NCBI GenBank assembly: GCA_050729835.1
Contig: JBOHLS010000008.1
Location: forward strand, 1 to 64,000
Direction of reading: 5' to 3'
Source of the DNA: REEB95 sp050729835
GTDB lineage: Bacteria; Pseudomonadota; Alphaproteobacteria; ATCC43930; CGMCC-115725
DNA length: 64,000 nt
Shown: piece by piece, positions 25,909-36,446 of the stretch
Position numbering within the stretch: position 1 is the stretch's first letter
Layout: each line of letters starts with the position of its first letter
The notes under the pieces: model-generated
Told to the model about the DNA's origin: nothing
What the model saw: only the letters and a program-made list of their open reading frames with translations
The model's database searches: none
Made by a program: the position numbers and the translations under genes

Positions 25909-27362
25909 TGTTCGGCCGCCGCGGAGTGAACGCTGATGGGCTCCAGCCGCATCCGCGCGTTCCCGACTTTCCGTCGCCCCGTCCGGCCGCTCCGACGGCA
26001 TACGCGCCGCAACGCGGCGAGATGCGGGCACCGGAACCGCACGTGCCCGAGCCCGCCGTCATCCCCGAAGCCCCCGCCGCGCCGCGCCCGGTCGCGATGC
26101 GCAGCGCCAACGTCAACGAGGCGGCGCCGCGCATCTATCCGCTGGTGCTGCAGCGCATCGACACCGAAGTCGCCGCCAAGCTGCAGCGTGACGAGCTCTC
26201 GCGCCAGTTGGCGGACATGGTCGGCGAGATCGTCACCGAGCAACGCATCAACCTCAACCAGGCCGAGCAGCGCCAGCTCGTCACCGTCCTGCTCGACGAC
26301 ATGCTGGGGCTCGGCCCAATCGAGCCGCTGCTGGCCGACGAGACGGTCACCGACATCATGGTCAACGGCTCGAAGCAGGTCTATGTCGAGCGCCGCGGCA
26401 AGCTCGAACTGACCGGCGTGTCGTTCCGCGACAACGCGCACGTCATGTCGATCGCCACCCGCATCGTCACCCAGGTCGGCCGCCGGATCGACGAATCGAC
26501 TCCTCTTGTCGACGCCCGACTTCAGGACGGCAGCCGCGTCAACATCATCACGCCGCCGCTGGCGCTCGACGGCCCGACCATCTCGATCCGAAAATTCTCC
26601 AAGAAGGGCATTACGCTCGACGTCATGTCGCGCCAGAAGAACACTTCGCCGGCGATGGCGACGGTGCTCAAGATCGCCGCGCGCTCGCGGCTCAACATCC
26701 TGATCTCCGGCGGCACCGGCTCGGGCAAGACGACGCTCCTCAACGCAATGTCGCAGATGATCGATCCGGGTGAGCGCATCGTCACCATCGAGGACGCCGC
26801 CGAGTTGCAGCTGCAACAGCCGCATGTCGTCCGGCTGGAGACGCGGCCGGCTAACCTCGAAGGCAAGGGCGAAATTTCCATCCGCGACCTGGTCAAGAAC
26901 GCCCTGCGCATGCGTCCCGACCGCATCATCCTGGGCGAGATCCGCGGCGCCGAGGCGCTCGACATGCTTCAAGCGATGAACACCGGACACGACGGCTCGC
27001 TTTCGACCATCCACGCCAACCGGCCGCGCGAGGCGCTTACCCGCCTTGAGAACATGGTCGGCATGGCCGGCGTCAACCTGTCGCCGCGCGCCACCCGCCA
27101 GCAGATCGCCGCCGCCGTCCATCTCATCATCCAGATCAGCCGCATGCGCGACGGCATCCGCCGCGTCGTCGCCGTGACCGAGATCGTCGGCATGGAAGGC
27201 GACGTCATCACCACCCAGGACCTGTTCACCTATCAATACGAAGGCCAGATGCCGGACGGCTCGATCAAGGGCACGTTCATGTCGAGCGGCCTCCGACCGC
27301 ACTTCATCACACGGGCGGAATACTACGGCCTGGATCGCGCCCTGCTCGAAGCCGTCGGGTAG
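25908..27362 (+). CDS. cpaF: Tad pilus secretion ATPase CpaF/TadA
   Basis: A 484-residue hexameric VirB11/PilB-type ATPase. It has a Pro-rich N-terminal extension (1-70), Walker A ISGGTGSGKTTLL near residue 268, the Asp box VTIEDAAELQL, and LRMRPDRIILGEIRGAEALD with DGSLSTIHANRP as Walker B and His box. It powers Flp pilus extension and probably retraction. ATG 25908 overlaps the cpaE TGA by one base. Confidence 0.95.
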   Translation: MFGRRGVNADGLQPHPRVPDFPSPRPAAPTAYAPQRGEMRAPEPHVPEPAVIPEAPAAPRPVAMRSANVNEAAPRIYPLVLQRIDTEVAAKLQRDELSRQLADMVGEIVTEQRINLNQAEQRQLVTVLLDDMLGLGPIEPLLADETVTDIMVNGSKQVYVERRGKLELTGVSFRDNAHVMSIATRIVTQVGRRIDESTPLVDARLQDGSRVNIITPPLALDGPTISIRKFSKKGITLDVMSRQKNTSPAMATVLKIAARSRLNILISGGTGSGKTTLLNAMSQMIDPGERIVTIEDAAELQLQQPHVVRLETRPANLEGKGEISIRDLVKNALRMRPDRIILGEIRGAEALDMLQAMNTGHDGSLSTIHANRPREALTRLENMVGMAGVNLSPRATRQQIAAAVHLIIQISRMRDGIRRVVAVTEIVGMEGDVITTQDLFTYQYEGQMPDGSIKGTFMSSGLRPHFITRAEYYGLDRALLEAVG

Positions 27363-27367
27363 GCGCT

Positions 27368-28342
27368 ATGGTCGACGCCGTTTTCCTACTCGTCGTGTTC
27401 CTGCTGCTGTTCGGCGTCACCTATGCCGGCTGGTCGGGCGCGACCGACACCAAGGAACGCGCCGAAGTGGTCGAACGCCTGGGTAAGGTCCGCGACCGCT
27501 TCGTCGGCAAGCCCGACCCCGAGGCCGTCGCGCTGACCCTGAAGCGCGAGGAGAAGAAATCCCGCCTCGACAGCTTTGCCGCCCGCTTCCTGCCCAATCC
27601 CGACCATTGGCGCAAGCAGCTGGCGCGCACCGGCACCAACCTCACCATCGGCAAGGTCGCCATCGGCGCCGCGGTGTTTGGCCTGATTCTAGCGGTCGCC
27701 TTGACCGAGATCGGCATCGCGCCGCTGGTCGGTTGGCCGACGGCGATCGCGGCCGCCGTGCTGGGGCCGCGCGGGCTCATCGGCTATCTCGTCAACCGCC
27801 GCGCGACGCGCTTCATCGCCGTGTTCCCCGACGCGGTCGGACTGATGGTGCGCGGCCTGCGCGCCGGCCTGCCAGTGACCGAAACGGCCATCGGCGTGAC
27901 GCGCGAGATCGGCGAGCCGGTCGGCTCCGAGTTCCGCCGCATCTCGGACCAGATCCAACTCGGCCAGCCGCTCGAAGACGCGTTGTGGGAATCGGCCGGC
28001 CGCATCGACCTGCCCGAGTTCACCTTCATGGCGATCGCCTTCTCGATCCAGCGCGAGACCGGCGGCAACCTGGCCGAGACGCTGGAAAACCTCGACCAGA
28101 TCTTGCGCCGCCGCCGGCAACTGCACCTGAAGATCCGCACCTTCTCGGCGGAAGCGCGGGCGTCGGCGACGATCATCGGCGCGCTGCCCTTCGTGGTGAT
28201 GGGCATCCTGGCGCTGCTCGACTTCGATTATGTCGCACTGCTCTTCAACAGCCGGTCGGGTCACATGTACCTGACCGCCGCCATGGTGTCGCTGGCGATC
28301 GGCGTCTTCGCGATGATCCGTATGGGCAAGTTCCGGGTATGA
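27368..28342 (+). CDS. tadB: Tad pilus inner-membrane platform protein TadB
   Basis: A 324-residue type II secretion GspF-type protein with an N-terminal helix, a cytosolic region (residues 25-95), a helix pair (about 98-140), the T2SSF segment FPDAVGLMVRGLRAGLPVTE, and two C-terminal helices. It forms the membrane platform together with TadC. It begins 5 bp after cpaF, and its TGA overlaps the tadC ATG. Confidence 0.92.
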   Translation: MVDAVFLLVVFLLLFGVTYAGWSGATDTKERAEVVERLGKVRDRFVGKPDPEAVALTLKREEKKSRLDSFAARFLPNPDHWRKQLARTGTNLTIGKVAIGAAVFGLILAVALTEIGIAPLVGWPTAIAAAVLGPRGLIGYLVNRRATRFIAVFPDAVGLMVRGLRAGLPVTETAIGVTREIGEPVGSEFRRISDQIQLGQPLEDALWESAGRIDLPEFTFMAIAFSIQRETGGNLAETLENLDQILRRRRQLHLKIRTFSAEARASATIIGALPFVVMGILALLDFDYVALLFNSRSGHMYLTAAMVSLAIGVFAMIRMGKFRV

Positions 28343-29277
28343 ACGGAATCGGCGACGCCTTCTTCACGCTCGCGCTGGCCGCCGCGATTTTCGGCGTGCT
28401 GGTCGCCGGCTATGGCGCCTGGGACGCGGCGGCGCCGCTGCGCAATCGTCTGACCGCCATGGTCGCACGCCGCGTCGGCGCCGCGCCGCCGGCGGGCTCG
28501 CCGCGCGCGCGGCAGCGGCGGGCGCCCGAGTTCGGCGCCACCCTGCTGAAGCATCTGGTCGAGAAGCTCAAGCTCACCCGCGGCACCGACGCCGAAAAGG
28601 CCACCGACTTGCTGGTCCAGGCGGGCTATCGCAACCGTGAGGCGCTCGTCCTCTATGTCGGCATCCGTCTGCTGCTGCCGTGCACCTTGACCAGCCTGGT
28701 GCTAATCTTCAGCACGCCGTTCAACCTGACGGCGACGCATGTCGCGCTGCTCGGCGCCGTGGTCGCCATCGCCTCGACCTATGCACCGCCGGTCGCGCTG
28801 CGGAACATGATCAAGAAGCGGCGGCAGCGCTTTCACGCCGCACTGCCCGACGCGCTCGACCTGCTGATGATCTGCGCCGAATCCGGTCTTGGCCTCGACG
28901 GCGCGCTGGTCCGCGTCGCCCGCGAATTCCGGCGGTTCATGCCTGAGATGGCCGATGAGTTGCAGCTGACCGCGCTCGAGCTCGGGTTCCTGCCGAACCG
29001 GCGCGACGCGCTGGCGAACCTGGTGAAGCGGGTCAACATTCCGGCGATGCGCAGCCTGGTCAACACGCTCGTCCAGACCGAGCGCTACGGCACGCCGCTG
29101 GTTCAGGCGCTGCGCGTTCTCGCCGCCGAGCTGCGCGAGGAGCGCATGCTCAAGGCCGAGGAGAAGGCCGCGAAACTACCGGCGATCATGACCATCCCGA
29201 TGATCATCTTCATCCTGCCGTCGATGTTCATCGTGCTGATCGGGCCGGCGCTGATCCAGGTCTTCAAGGCGTTCTAG
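28339..29277 (+). CDS. tadC: Tad pilus inner-membrane platform protein TadC
   Basis: A 312-residue GspF-type partner of TadB, with an N-terminal helix, the T2SSF segment LPDALDLLMICAESGLGLDG, and the C-terminal pair (KLPAIMTIPMIIFILPSMF, then IVLIGPALIQVF). It is the last gene of the pilus operon in this window and converges on the amidohydrolase gene 12 bp away. No TadE/F/G or CpaA/TadV gene follows here, so those must be encoded elsewhere. Confidence 0.92.
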   Translation: MNGIGDAFFTLALAAAIFGVLVAGYGAWDAAAPLRNRLTAMVARRVGAAPPAGSPRARQRRAPEFGATLLKHLVEKLKLTRGTDAEKATDLLVQAGYRNREALVLYVGIRLLLPCTLTSLVLIFSTPFNLTATHVALLGAVVAIASTYAPPVALRNMIKKRRQRFHAALPDALDLLMICAESGLGLDGALVRVAREFRRFMPEMADELQLTALELGFLPNRRDALANLVKRVNIPAMRSLVNTLVQTERYGTPLVQALRVLAAELREERMLKAEEKAAKLPAIMTIPMIIFILPSMFIVLIGPALIQVFKAF

Positions 29278-29289
29278 CGCCGCGACGCT

Positions 29290-30390
29290 CTAACGCCGCG
29301 CCGAGACCAGCGGCAGCTTGATCCCCAACAGCCGCGCTGCGTTGCCGCCAAGAATCAACCCCTGCTCACGCTCGGAAAGATCGGGCGTTTTCTGCACGAA
29401 CTGCACCGCGTCGGGCTGTCCCATGTCATAGGGATAGTCGGTGCCGAGCAGGATGCGATCGGCGCCATATTGCTCCACCAGATACGCCAGCTGCTGGTGG
29501 GTGAAGACGATGGTGTCAAAATAGAGCTTCTTCAGATAGCTCGACGGCGCCGCGGCGATCCTGGTGCGCGCGTCGGGTCGGGCGGCATGTGCATGATCGA
29601 TGCGCCCGGCATAGGCCGGCAGGTAGCCGCCGCCATGGGCGCAAACGATCTTGAGCCGCGGATAGGCCTCGAGCACTCCGCCGAAGATCAGGTGGTGGAT
29701 TGCCACCGTGGTATCGAGCGGGTTACCGACGATGTTCTGGAAGAAGTGGTCGCCCAGGCGGCGGCCGTCTGGAAAACCGTGCGGATGCATGAAGATCACG
29801 GCGCCGAGCTCTTCCGCCTTGGCGAAGAACGGCCGGAAGCGCTCGGCCGAAAGCTCCTCCTGCTCGATATGCGGGCAAATCTCGACGCCCTTGAGGCCAA
29901 GCTCGCGGACCGCGCGGGTAAGCTCGCGCACGGCGTATTCCGGCACCTGCATCGGCACCGTCGCCAAGCCGACGAAGCGTTCGGGATTGGCGGCGCAGAT
30001 ATGCGCGATGTTGTCGTTGATGAGGCGCGCGGTGCGCAGCGCCAGCGTACCGTCGGCCCAGTAGTAGTATTGAACCGGCGACGTGGAGATCGCCTGGATG
30101 TCGATGCCTTCAGCGTCCATCGCCTTGAGCCGCTCCTCGATCGAGGTCAGCCTGGGCCCTATGGCTGCCGCCTGCTTAGTGTCGGTCTGCTTCGAGGCGG
30201 CGCTTTGGAAGAAGGCGTAGGGGTCGTTCTGCGGCCGGACCAGGTCCTTGACCAGCGCCGCCGCCTCGGGCGTGAAGACGTGGCAGTGGATGTCGACGGT
30301 CGGCGGGCGCGGACGGGCGACGCGCGTCTTGGCCTTGCCGCGGCGGGCGGCGCCGGCGGGCGCCGGCGCACAGGTATAGACAAAGGTCAT
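29290..30390 (-). CDS. Amidohydrolase family protein (ACMSD-like decarboxylase/hydrolase)
   Basis: A 366-residue metal-dependent TIM-barrel enzyme. VDIHCHVFTPE gives the HxH ligands, IFMHPHGFPDGR and VCAHGGGYLPAY the further His, and LGTDYPYDMG the catalytic Asp. This set is typical of the amidohydrolase-2 family (ACMSD, gamma-resorcylate decarboxylase and similar), which decarboxylate or hydrolyse aromatic ring-cleavage products. ATG 30390 overlaps the stop of the CoxL-like gene (ATGA), so the two are co-translated. Product not identified. Confidence 0.82.
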   Translation of the reverse strand: MTFVYTCAPAPAGAARRGKAKTRVARPRPPTVDIHCHVFTPEAAALVKDLVRPQNDPYAFFQSAASKQTDTKQAAAIGPRLTSIEERLKAMDAEGIDIQAISTSPVQYYYWADGTLALRTARLINDNIAHICAANPERFVGLATVPMQVPEYAVRELTRAVRELGLKGVEICPHIEQEELSAERFRPFFAKAEELGAVIFMHPHGFPDGRRLGDHFFQNIVGNPLDTTVAIHHLIFGGVLEAYPRLKIVCAHGGGYLPAYAGRIDHAHAARPDARTRIAAAPSSYLKKLYFDTIVFTHQQLAYLVEQYGADRILLGTDYPYDMGQPDAVQFVQKTPDLSEREQGLILGGNAARLLGIKLPLVSARR

Positions 30391-32723
30391 GCCCGGCCAC
30401 CGTTGCGTGCCGCGCGGCACGCCTGCCAGATTTTTTGTGGCGTCGCCGGCATTTGAAGCGCGCGCCCAGCCGCGCCCGGGATGGCATCGGCGATCGCGTT
30501 CATGATCGCCGCCAGCGCGCCGGTGGTGCCGGCCTCGCCCGCGCCCTTGACGCCGATCGGATTGGTCTTGCAGGGAAATTCGAGCAGCGCGTCGGCCAGC
30601 CTGGGCGGCATGTCGGTGGCCCGCGGCAGGGCGTAATCCATGAACGAGCCGGCCAGCAGCTGGCCTGAATCGTCGTAGAGCGCGTTCTCGAGCAGCGCCT
30701 GGCCGAGGCCCTGGGCGACGCCGCCATGAACCTGGCCCTCGACGATCATAGCGTTGAGGATGCGGCCGGAATCGTCGGCGCCGCTATAGGCCACCATGTC
30801 GAGCGCGCCGGTCTCAGGATCGATCTCGACCTCGGCGACGTGGCAGCCATTAGGGAAATGCTGCGGCGTCTGCGACACCTTGTTGGTATCGAGCGATTCC
30901 GCGATCTCACCCTTGGCCTTGAGCGCCTGCGCCTTCTTGGCCACGTCGAACAGCGCGACCCGCCGATCGGTGCCGGCGATCTCGAAGACGCCGCCGCGAT
31001 AGGCGATGTCGGCTTCGGCCGCCTCGAGCATCTGCGCCGCCACCTTCTTGCCTTTCTCGATCACCGCCTCGGCGGTGAAGAAGATCGCGCTGCCGGCGGC
31101 CGCGGCCGAGCGCGAGGCGAAGCTGCCGTGACCTTCGACGCCGAGGCGCGTATCGCCTTCGCGCACGACGACCTTGGCGAGATCGAGGCCGAGCTTCTCG
31201 GACGCGACCTGACGGAAAACCGTCAGATGGCCTTGGCCGGTCGACTGCGCGCCGAGGCCGACGACGACGGTGCCGTCGCCCGGAAACGACAAGGACGCGC
31301 CCTCGGGCGGGAGGGCGCCCGAATGCTCGAGGAAGCACGACAGGCCGATGCCGCGCAGCCGGCCGCGCGCCGCACTGTCGCGCTTGCGGGCGGCAAAGCC
31401 CTTGAGATCGGCGAGTTCGAGCGCCTTGTCGAACACCGTCGGGAAATCGCCGCTGTCGTAGACCGTGCCCATCGCGCCTTTGTAGGGAAGCTCGGCCGGC
31501 GTGACGAGGTTGCGCCGGCGCAGCGCGACCGGATCGATGCCGCTGATCCGCGCGGCCTCTTCGACCAGACGCTCCATCAGGTAGTTGGCCTCGGGCCGGC
31601 CGGCGCCGCGATAGGGACCGAGTTGGACCGTGTTGGTCAGGACGCACAGCACGTCGCAGACGACGCGCGGAATGCGATAGACTGAGGGGAAACAGCGCAC
31701 CATGTTGATGGTCGCGGTGAGCGGACCGGCGCCGCTGGCGAAGGCGCCCATGTCGGCCACCGACTTGACGCGCAGGGCGAGGAACTTGCCGTCCTTGTCG
31801 AGCGCCAGTTCGCCGTCCATCACCTGGTCGCGCGCCTGGTTGTCTGACAGGAAGGCTTCGGCGCGGGTCGACGTCCAGCCGACCGGCCGGCCGAGACGTT
31901 TAGCCGCGACCAGCACGGCGACGTATTCGGGATAGGCGCCACTTTTCATGCCGAAGGCGCCGCCGACATCGTCGGTCAGGACCCGCATCTGCTCGGGCTT
32001 GACGCCGAGCAGCTCGGCCATCTGGTTAGCCATCAGCCAAACGCTTTGGGTTCCGGTCCTGAGCGTGTATTCGCCGGTCTTGGCGTCGTACCAGCCGGTG
32101 GCCGTGCGCGGCTCCATGCTGGCAACGGCCAGGCGCTGATTCGACACCGACAGCCGCGCGACCAGCGGCGCCGCGGCGATGATCCGCGCCACCTCGGCGG
32201 CGTTGCTGCCGTCCTTGTCGAGCGGCCAGGTGAAATCGAGCGCGACGTTGCCGGGCGCTTCGGGCCAGATCCGGGGCGCTTCGGGCGCGATGGCGCGGCG
32301 CGCATCGACCACCGCGGAAGTTTCGTCGTAATCGACGTCGATCAGCTCGACGGCGTCCTGCGCCTGGGCCAGGGTCTCCGCGACCACCATGGCGACCGGC
32401 TGACCGGCATGGACGACGCGGCCTTCGGCCAGCGCGGGCCAGCGCGGCGCGATCAGCTTGGCGCCGCCGCGGCCCGGTACCGGCAACGGATGCGCGAGGC
32501 TGCCGGTGCCCTTAAGATCGGTCGCCGTCAACACCGCCAGCACGCCGGGCGCGCGCTGCGTCGCCGCGATCTCAAGGCGGCGGATCGTCGCCGCCGCCAT
32601 CGGCGCGCGCAGGAACGCGGCCGTCGCCTGGCGCGGCTCGGGCAGATCGGCCGTGTAGCGCCCCTTGCCCCTCAGCAACGGCTCGTCTTCGATGCGCAGC
32701 TGGCGTGTCGTGCCGGTCATCAT
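30387..32723 (-). CDS. Xanthine-dehydrogenase/CoxL-family molybdopterin-binding large subunit (solitary)
   Basis: A 778-residue Mo-hydroxylase large subunit. N-terminal ADLPEPRQATAAFLRAP, the Mo-cofactor segment GPYRGAGRPEANYLMERL, and VKGAGEAGTTGAL with the catalytic Glu near the C-terminus are present. The form I CO dehydrogenase active-site loop (AYRCSFR) is absent, so it is not a true CODH. It probably hydroxylates a heterocyclic or aldehyde substrate. No 2Fe-2S or FAD subunit is adjacent, so it may share those of the 39-42.7 kb operon. It is coupled to the amidohydrolase downstream. Confidence 0.85.
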   Translation of the reverse strand: MMTGTTRQLRIEDEPLLRGKGRYTADLPEPRQATAAFLRAPMAAATIRRLEIAATQRAPGVLAVLTATDLKGTGSLAHPLPVPGRGGAKLIAPRWPALAEGRVVHAGQPVAMVVAETLAQAQDAVELIDVDYDETSAVVDARRAIAPEAPRIWPEAPGNVALDFTWPLDKDGSNAAEVARIIAAAPLVARLSVSNQRLAVASMEPRTATGWYDAKTGEYTLRTGTQSVWLMANQMAELLGVKPEQMRVLTDDVGGAFGMKSGAYPEYVAVLVAAKRLGRPVGWTSTRAEAFLSDNQARDQVMDGELALDKDGKFLALRVKSVADMGAFASGAGPLTATINMVRCFPSVYRIPRVVCDVLCVLTNTVQLGPYRGAGRPEANYLMERLVEEAARISGIDPVALRRRNLVTPAELPYKGAMGTVYDSGDFPTVFDKALELADLKGFAARKRDSAARGRLRGIGLSCFLEHSGALPPEGASLSFPGDGTVVVGLGAQSTGQGHLTVFRQVASEKLGLDLAKVVVREGDTRLGVEGHGSFASRSAAAAGSAIFFTAEAVIEKGKKVAAQMLEAAEADIAYRGGVFEIAGTDRRVALFDVAKKAQALKAKGEIAESLDTNKVSQTPQHFPNGCHVAEVEIDPETGALDMVAYSGADDSGRILNAMIVEGQVHGGVAQGLGQALLENALYDDSGQLLAGSFMDYALPRATDMPPRLADALLEFPCKTNPIGVKGAGEAGTTGALAAIMNAIADAIPGAAGRALQMPATPQKIWQACRAARNGGRA

Positions 32724-32756
32724 GTTTGTCCGTCCCCGTTTCTTGGTTGGCGCGGT

Positions 32757-32900
32757 TCAGCCGATGTCGCGTTCTGGTTGAATGCCGTTGGCGTCGGTGT
32801 ACCGTTTTTCCACAATCATGCCCGCGGCGGCGGTATGGCCGGTGTTGAGGACCACGTTGTCGTCGCTGCTATCGAACACAAGGTTGGGGTCGCGCTCAAC
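32757..32900 (-). pseudogene. Possible degraded small gene upstream of the CoxL-like gene
   Basis: Between the CoxL-like gene and livF the minus strand has coding-like sequence in two frames. A frame from 33022 onward includes DLEDMPRRIALGLAGVP. A second, entered just after a TAG at 32901-32903, reads NLVFDSSDDNVVLNTGHTAA and runs to a TGA at 32757. The two look like halves of one decayed gene, or the second is a short real peptide lacking an obvious start. No family recognised. Confidence 0.3.
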
Positions 32901-33057
32901 CTAAATGATCGGACGATAACGCCGCGCCGGGATGGGACGCCGGCCAGCCCGAGCGCGATGCGCCGGGGCATGTCTTCTAAATCCCTGAAATGCGCCGTAT
33001 TTTCCACGACCCCGACAACCTTGACCATGCTCACATCGAGACCGCCGACCGTGCCGT

Positions 33058-33769
<712 letters not shown>

Positions 33770-33780
<11 letters not shown>

Positions 33781-34507
33781 GGTATATCTCCTTGGTGCGC
33801 GGATCGGCCACCACTTCGGCGCGCGTGCCCTCGACCACCACCTCGCCGAAGTGCATGACGGTGATACGCTCGGCGAAATCTAGCGCCACGTCCATGTCGT
33901 GCTCGATCATGACGATGGTGACGTCGCGCGGAATTCCGAAGAGCAGCACCTTGACGTCGTGCCGCTCGTCGACCGAAAGCCCGGCGAACGGCTCGTCGAG
34001 CAGCAGCACGCGCGGGTTCTGCGCCAGCGCCATGGCGATCTCGACCCGGCGCCGCTCGCCGTACGAGGTTTCGGCGAGCGGCCGATGCGCCAGGTGGTCG
34101 AGCCCGACGCGCGCCAGCGCGGCCTCCGCCTGCGCGATCAGTCGCCGCTGGCGGTCGAGCCGCAACAGCGGATTCCAGCGCAGGCGCGACAGACCGAGCA
34201 GCGACAGCGTCACGTTCTGAAGCAGCGTGTCCTTGGGAAACAACGTGATGATCTGATAGGTCCGCGACAATCCCAGATGGGCGCGCCGGCGCGACGGCAG
34301 CCGCGTCAACTCCTGGCCGAAGAGCGCAACCGAACCTGCATCGGATTTGAGCTCGCCGGTGACGAGGTTGAACAGCGTCGTCTTCCCCGCGCCGTTGGGA
34401 CCGATGATCAGGCGCCGTTCGCCCGGCGTGACCTCGAGGTTGACGCCGCACGTGACGCGCAGGCCACCGAAGGATTTTTCTAGATCGCGGATCGACAGGG
34501 CGCTCAC
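33770..34507 (-). CDS. livG: Branched-chain amino acid-type ABC transporter ATPase (LivG-like)
   Basis: A 245-residue ABC ATPase starting at GTG 34507 inside the livM stop (GTGA). Walker A LIIGPNGAGKTTLFN, signature SYGERRRVEIAMAL, Walker B LLLDEPFAGL, and IVMIEHDMDVALDFAERI, the LivG-type end motif, are present. It works with LivF as the second nucleotide-binding subunit of the importer. Confidence 0.9.
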
Positions 34508-35493
34508 GGCGCGGGCTCTTCGGACGCGGGATTGACGACTTTCGTCGCCGCCTTGACGCGAACATTGAGAAGATGGCGCACGAGCCGCGTCGTGCCCGGC
34601 ACCAGGCCTTCCGGCATGAAAAGAACGATGGCAACGAAAATCGCGCCCAACAGCATGTTCCAGCGCGTGATGTAGGCGCTGGCGATGTTCTTGACGATTT
34701 CGACCAGCACTGCGCCGACGATCGGACCCAGAAGCGTGCCCGACCCGCCCGAGATCACCATCAGCACCGGCTCGGCCGACGCGGTGAGCGTCAAGGTTTG
34801 GGGGCTGATGAACTGCGTGTAATAGACGTAGAGAACGCCCGCGATGGCCGTGAGGAAGCCCGAGAACATGCAAGCGTAAAAGCGAATGAGCCAGACGTGA
34901 TAGCCCAGCGCGTTCATGCGCCGCGGCTGGTCGCGCGTGCCCTTGAGGCTGGCGCCCAGCGGCGAGCTGACGAATACCCGGACGGCCGCCACCACGAGCA
35001 CGAACACGACCAGCGTCGCATAATAAAAGTGCGATGGCGCGTCGAGCGCGATGCCGAACGGCTCCGGCCGATGCGGCACATTGATGCCGTTGTCGCCGTT
35101 GGTAACGCTGAGCCAGCGGTAGGCGAGGCCCCACAGCAGCTCGCCGATGGCGAGCGTGATCATGATGAAGCCGATGCCAGTGACGCGCAGCGAGAGCGCC
35201 GCGAAGGCCGCCGTGCCGACGATCGCCAGGCCGAGCCCGATGAAGATGGCGACAGTCTGGGCGATCCCGGCGTTGAGGCTGTACGCCACGCCATAGCAAG
35301 CGATGCCGAACAGCCCGGCATGACCGAGCGAGACCAGGCCGCCATAGCCGATCAGCACGTCAACGCCGAGCGCGAAAATCGCGTAAATCAGGATTTCGCT
35401 GCAGATGCCGACGTAATAATCGCCCGGAACCCACAGCGGCACGGTGACCAGCACCGCCAAGGCTGCAAACAGCCCGACGCGCGTCGCGGTCAT
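34504..35493 (-). CDS. livM: Branched-chain amino acid-type ABC permease (LivM-like)
   Basis: A 329-residue permease with about ten membrane segments and the LivM signature ALGVDVLIGYGGLVSLGHAG. It forms the membrane channel with LivH. Its start overlaps the livH stop (ATGA) and its stop overlaps the livG start (GTGA). Confidence 0.9.
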   Translation of the reverse strand: MTATRVGLFAALAVLVTVPLWVPGDYYVGICSEILIYAIFALGVDVLIGYGGLVSLGHAGLFGIACYGVAYSLNAGIAQTVAIFIGLGLAIVGTAAFAALSLRVTGIGFIMITLAIGELLWGLAYRWLSVTNGDNGINVPHRPEPFGIALDAPSHFYYATLVVFVLVVAAVRVFVSSPLGASLKGTRDQPRRMNALGYHVWLIRFYACMFSGFLTAIAGVLYVYYTQFISPQTLTLTASAEPVLMVISGGSGTLLGPIVGAVLVEIVKNIASAYITRWNMLLGAIFVAIVLFMPEGLVPGTTRLVRHLLNVRVKAATKVVNPASEEPAP

Positions 35494-36353
35494 GGCGCCT
35501 GCTTGCCGAACAGCCCCTGCGGCCGCACCACCAGGACCACGACCATGGGCAGGAAGAGCACGAAATAGGCGAGCTCGGGGAACAGGGCCTGGCCGAAATT
35601 GTAGATGAAGCCGATGACAAGGCTGCCGACGAGCGAACCCAAAAGGCTGCCGACGCCGCCGAGGATCACCACCACCAGCGCCAGCGGCAACATGTCGCTA
35701 TCGAGACCCGGATAGACCGACAGGATGGGCGCGCCCATGATGCCGCCGAAGCCGGCGAGCGCCGCGCCGAGGCAGAAGACGATGGTGAACAGGCGCGAGA
35801 CGCGGATGCCGACGATACGCGCCATCTGCGGATCGTCGACGCCGGCGCGAATCATGGCGCCGAGCCGCGTGCGGTCGAGCAGCGCCCACAGCATCGCCGC
35901 GATCACGACGGCGATCAGGATGATGGCGATGCGATAAGTGGGAAAGAACAGGCCGAGGGTGCGGGTGCCGCCCGTGAGCCCCGGCGGCGTCGCGACCGAG
36001 ATCGGATCGCCGCTCCAGACCATCAGGCAGAAATCGGCAACGATCAGCGAGATGCCGAGCGTCACCAGGACCTGAGCCTGTTCCGCGCCGGCGAGCCGGC
36101 GCAGCAGCAGCCGCTCCATCACCCCGCCGAAGACGGCGACCACCGCCGCGGCTACCGCGGCGCCGATCCAGAACGGCAGGTGGAACGTCATGATCATGCT
36201 GGCGCCGACATAGGCGCCGAGCATGAACATCGAACCGTGCGTCAGGTTCGGAATCCGCATCAGCCCGAAAATCAACGAGAACCCGGCGGACAACAGAAAG
36301 AGCAGGCCACCGAACGTAATGCTGTTGATGGCCAATACGCCCCAAACACTCAT
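35490..36353 (-). CDS. livH: Branched-chain amino acid-type ABC permease (LivH-like)
   Basis: A 287-residue permease with about eight membrane segments and the LivH-type segment GFSLIFGLMRIPNLTHGSMF. It lies 93 bp downstream of the binding-protein gene and is coupled to livM. Confidence 0.9.
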   Translation of the reverse strand: MSVWGVLAINSITFGGLLFLLSAGFSLIFGLMRIPNLTHGSMFMLGAYVGASMIMTFHLPFWIGAAVAAAVVAVFGGVMERLLLRRLAGAEQAQVLVTLGISLIVADFCLMVWSGDPISVATPPGLTGGTRTLGLFFPTYRIAIILIAVVIAAMLWALLDRTRLGAMIRAGVDDPQMARIVGIRVSRLFTIVFCLGAALAGFGGIMGAPILSVYPGLDSDMLPLALVVVILGGVGSLLGSLVGSLVIGFIYNFGQALFPELAYFVLFLPMVVVLVVRPQGLFGKQAP

Positions 36354-36446
36354 GTCCGGCGTTCCCGCGCCGCGAATTCCGCCCCGCCCAGTTCTTGCCG
36401 ATCGCCGGCGCGCGAACGAGCGGGGCCGAAATCCAATGTCAGCCCG

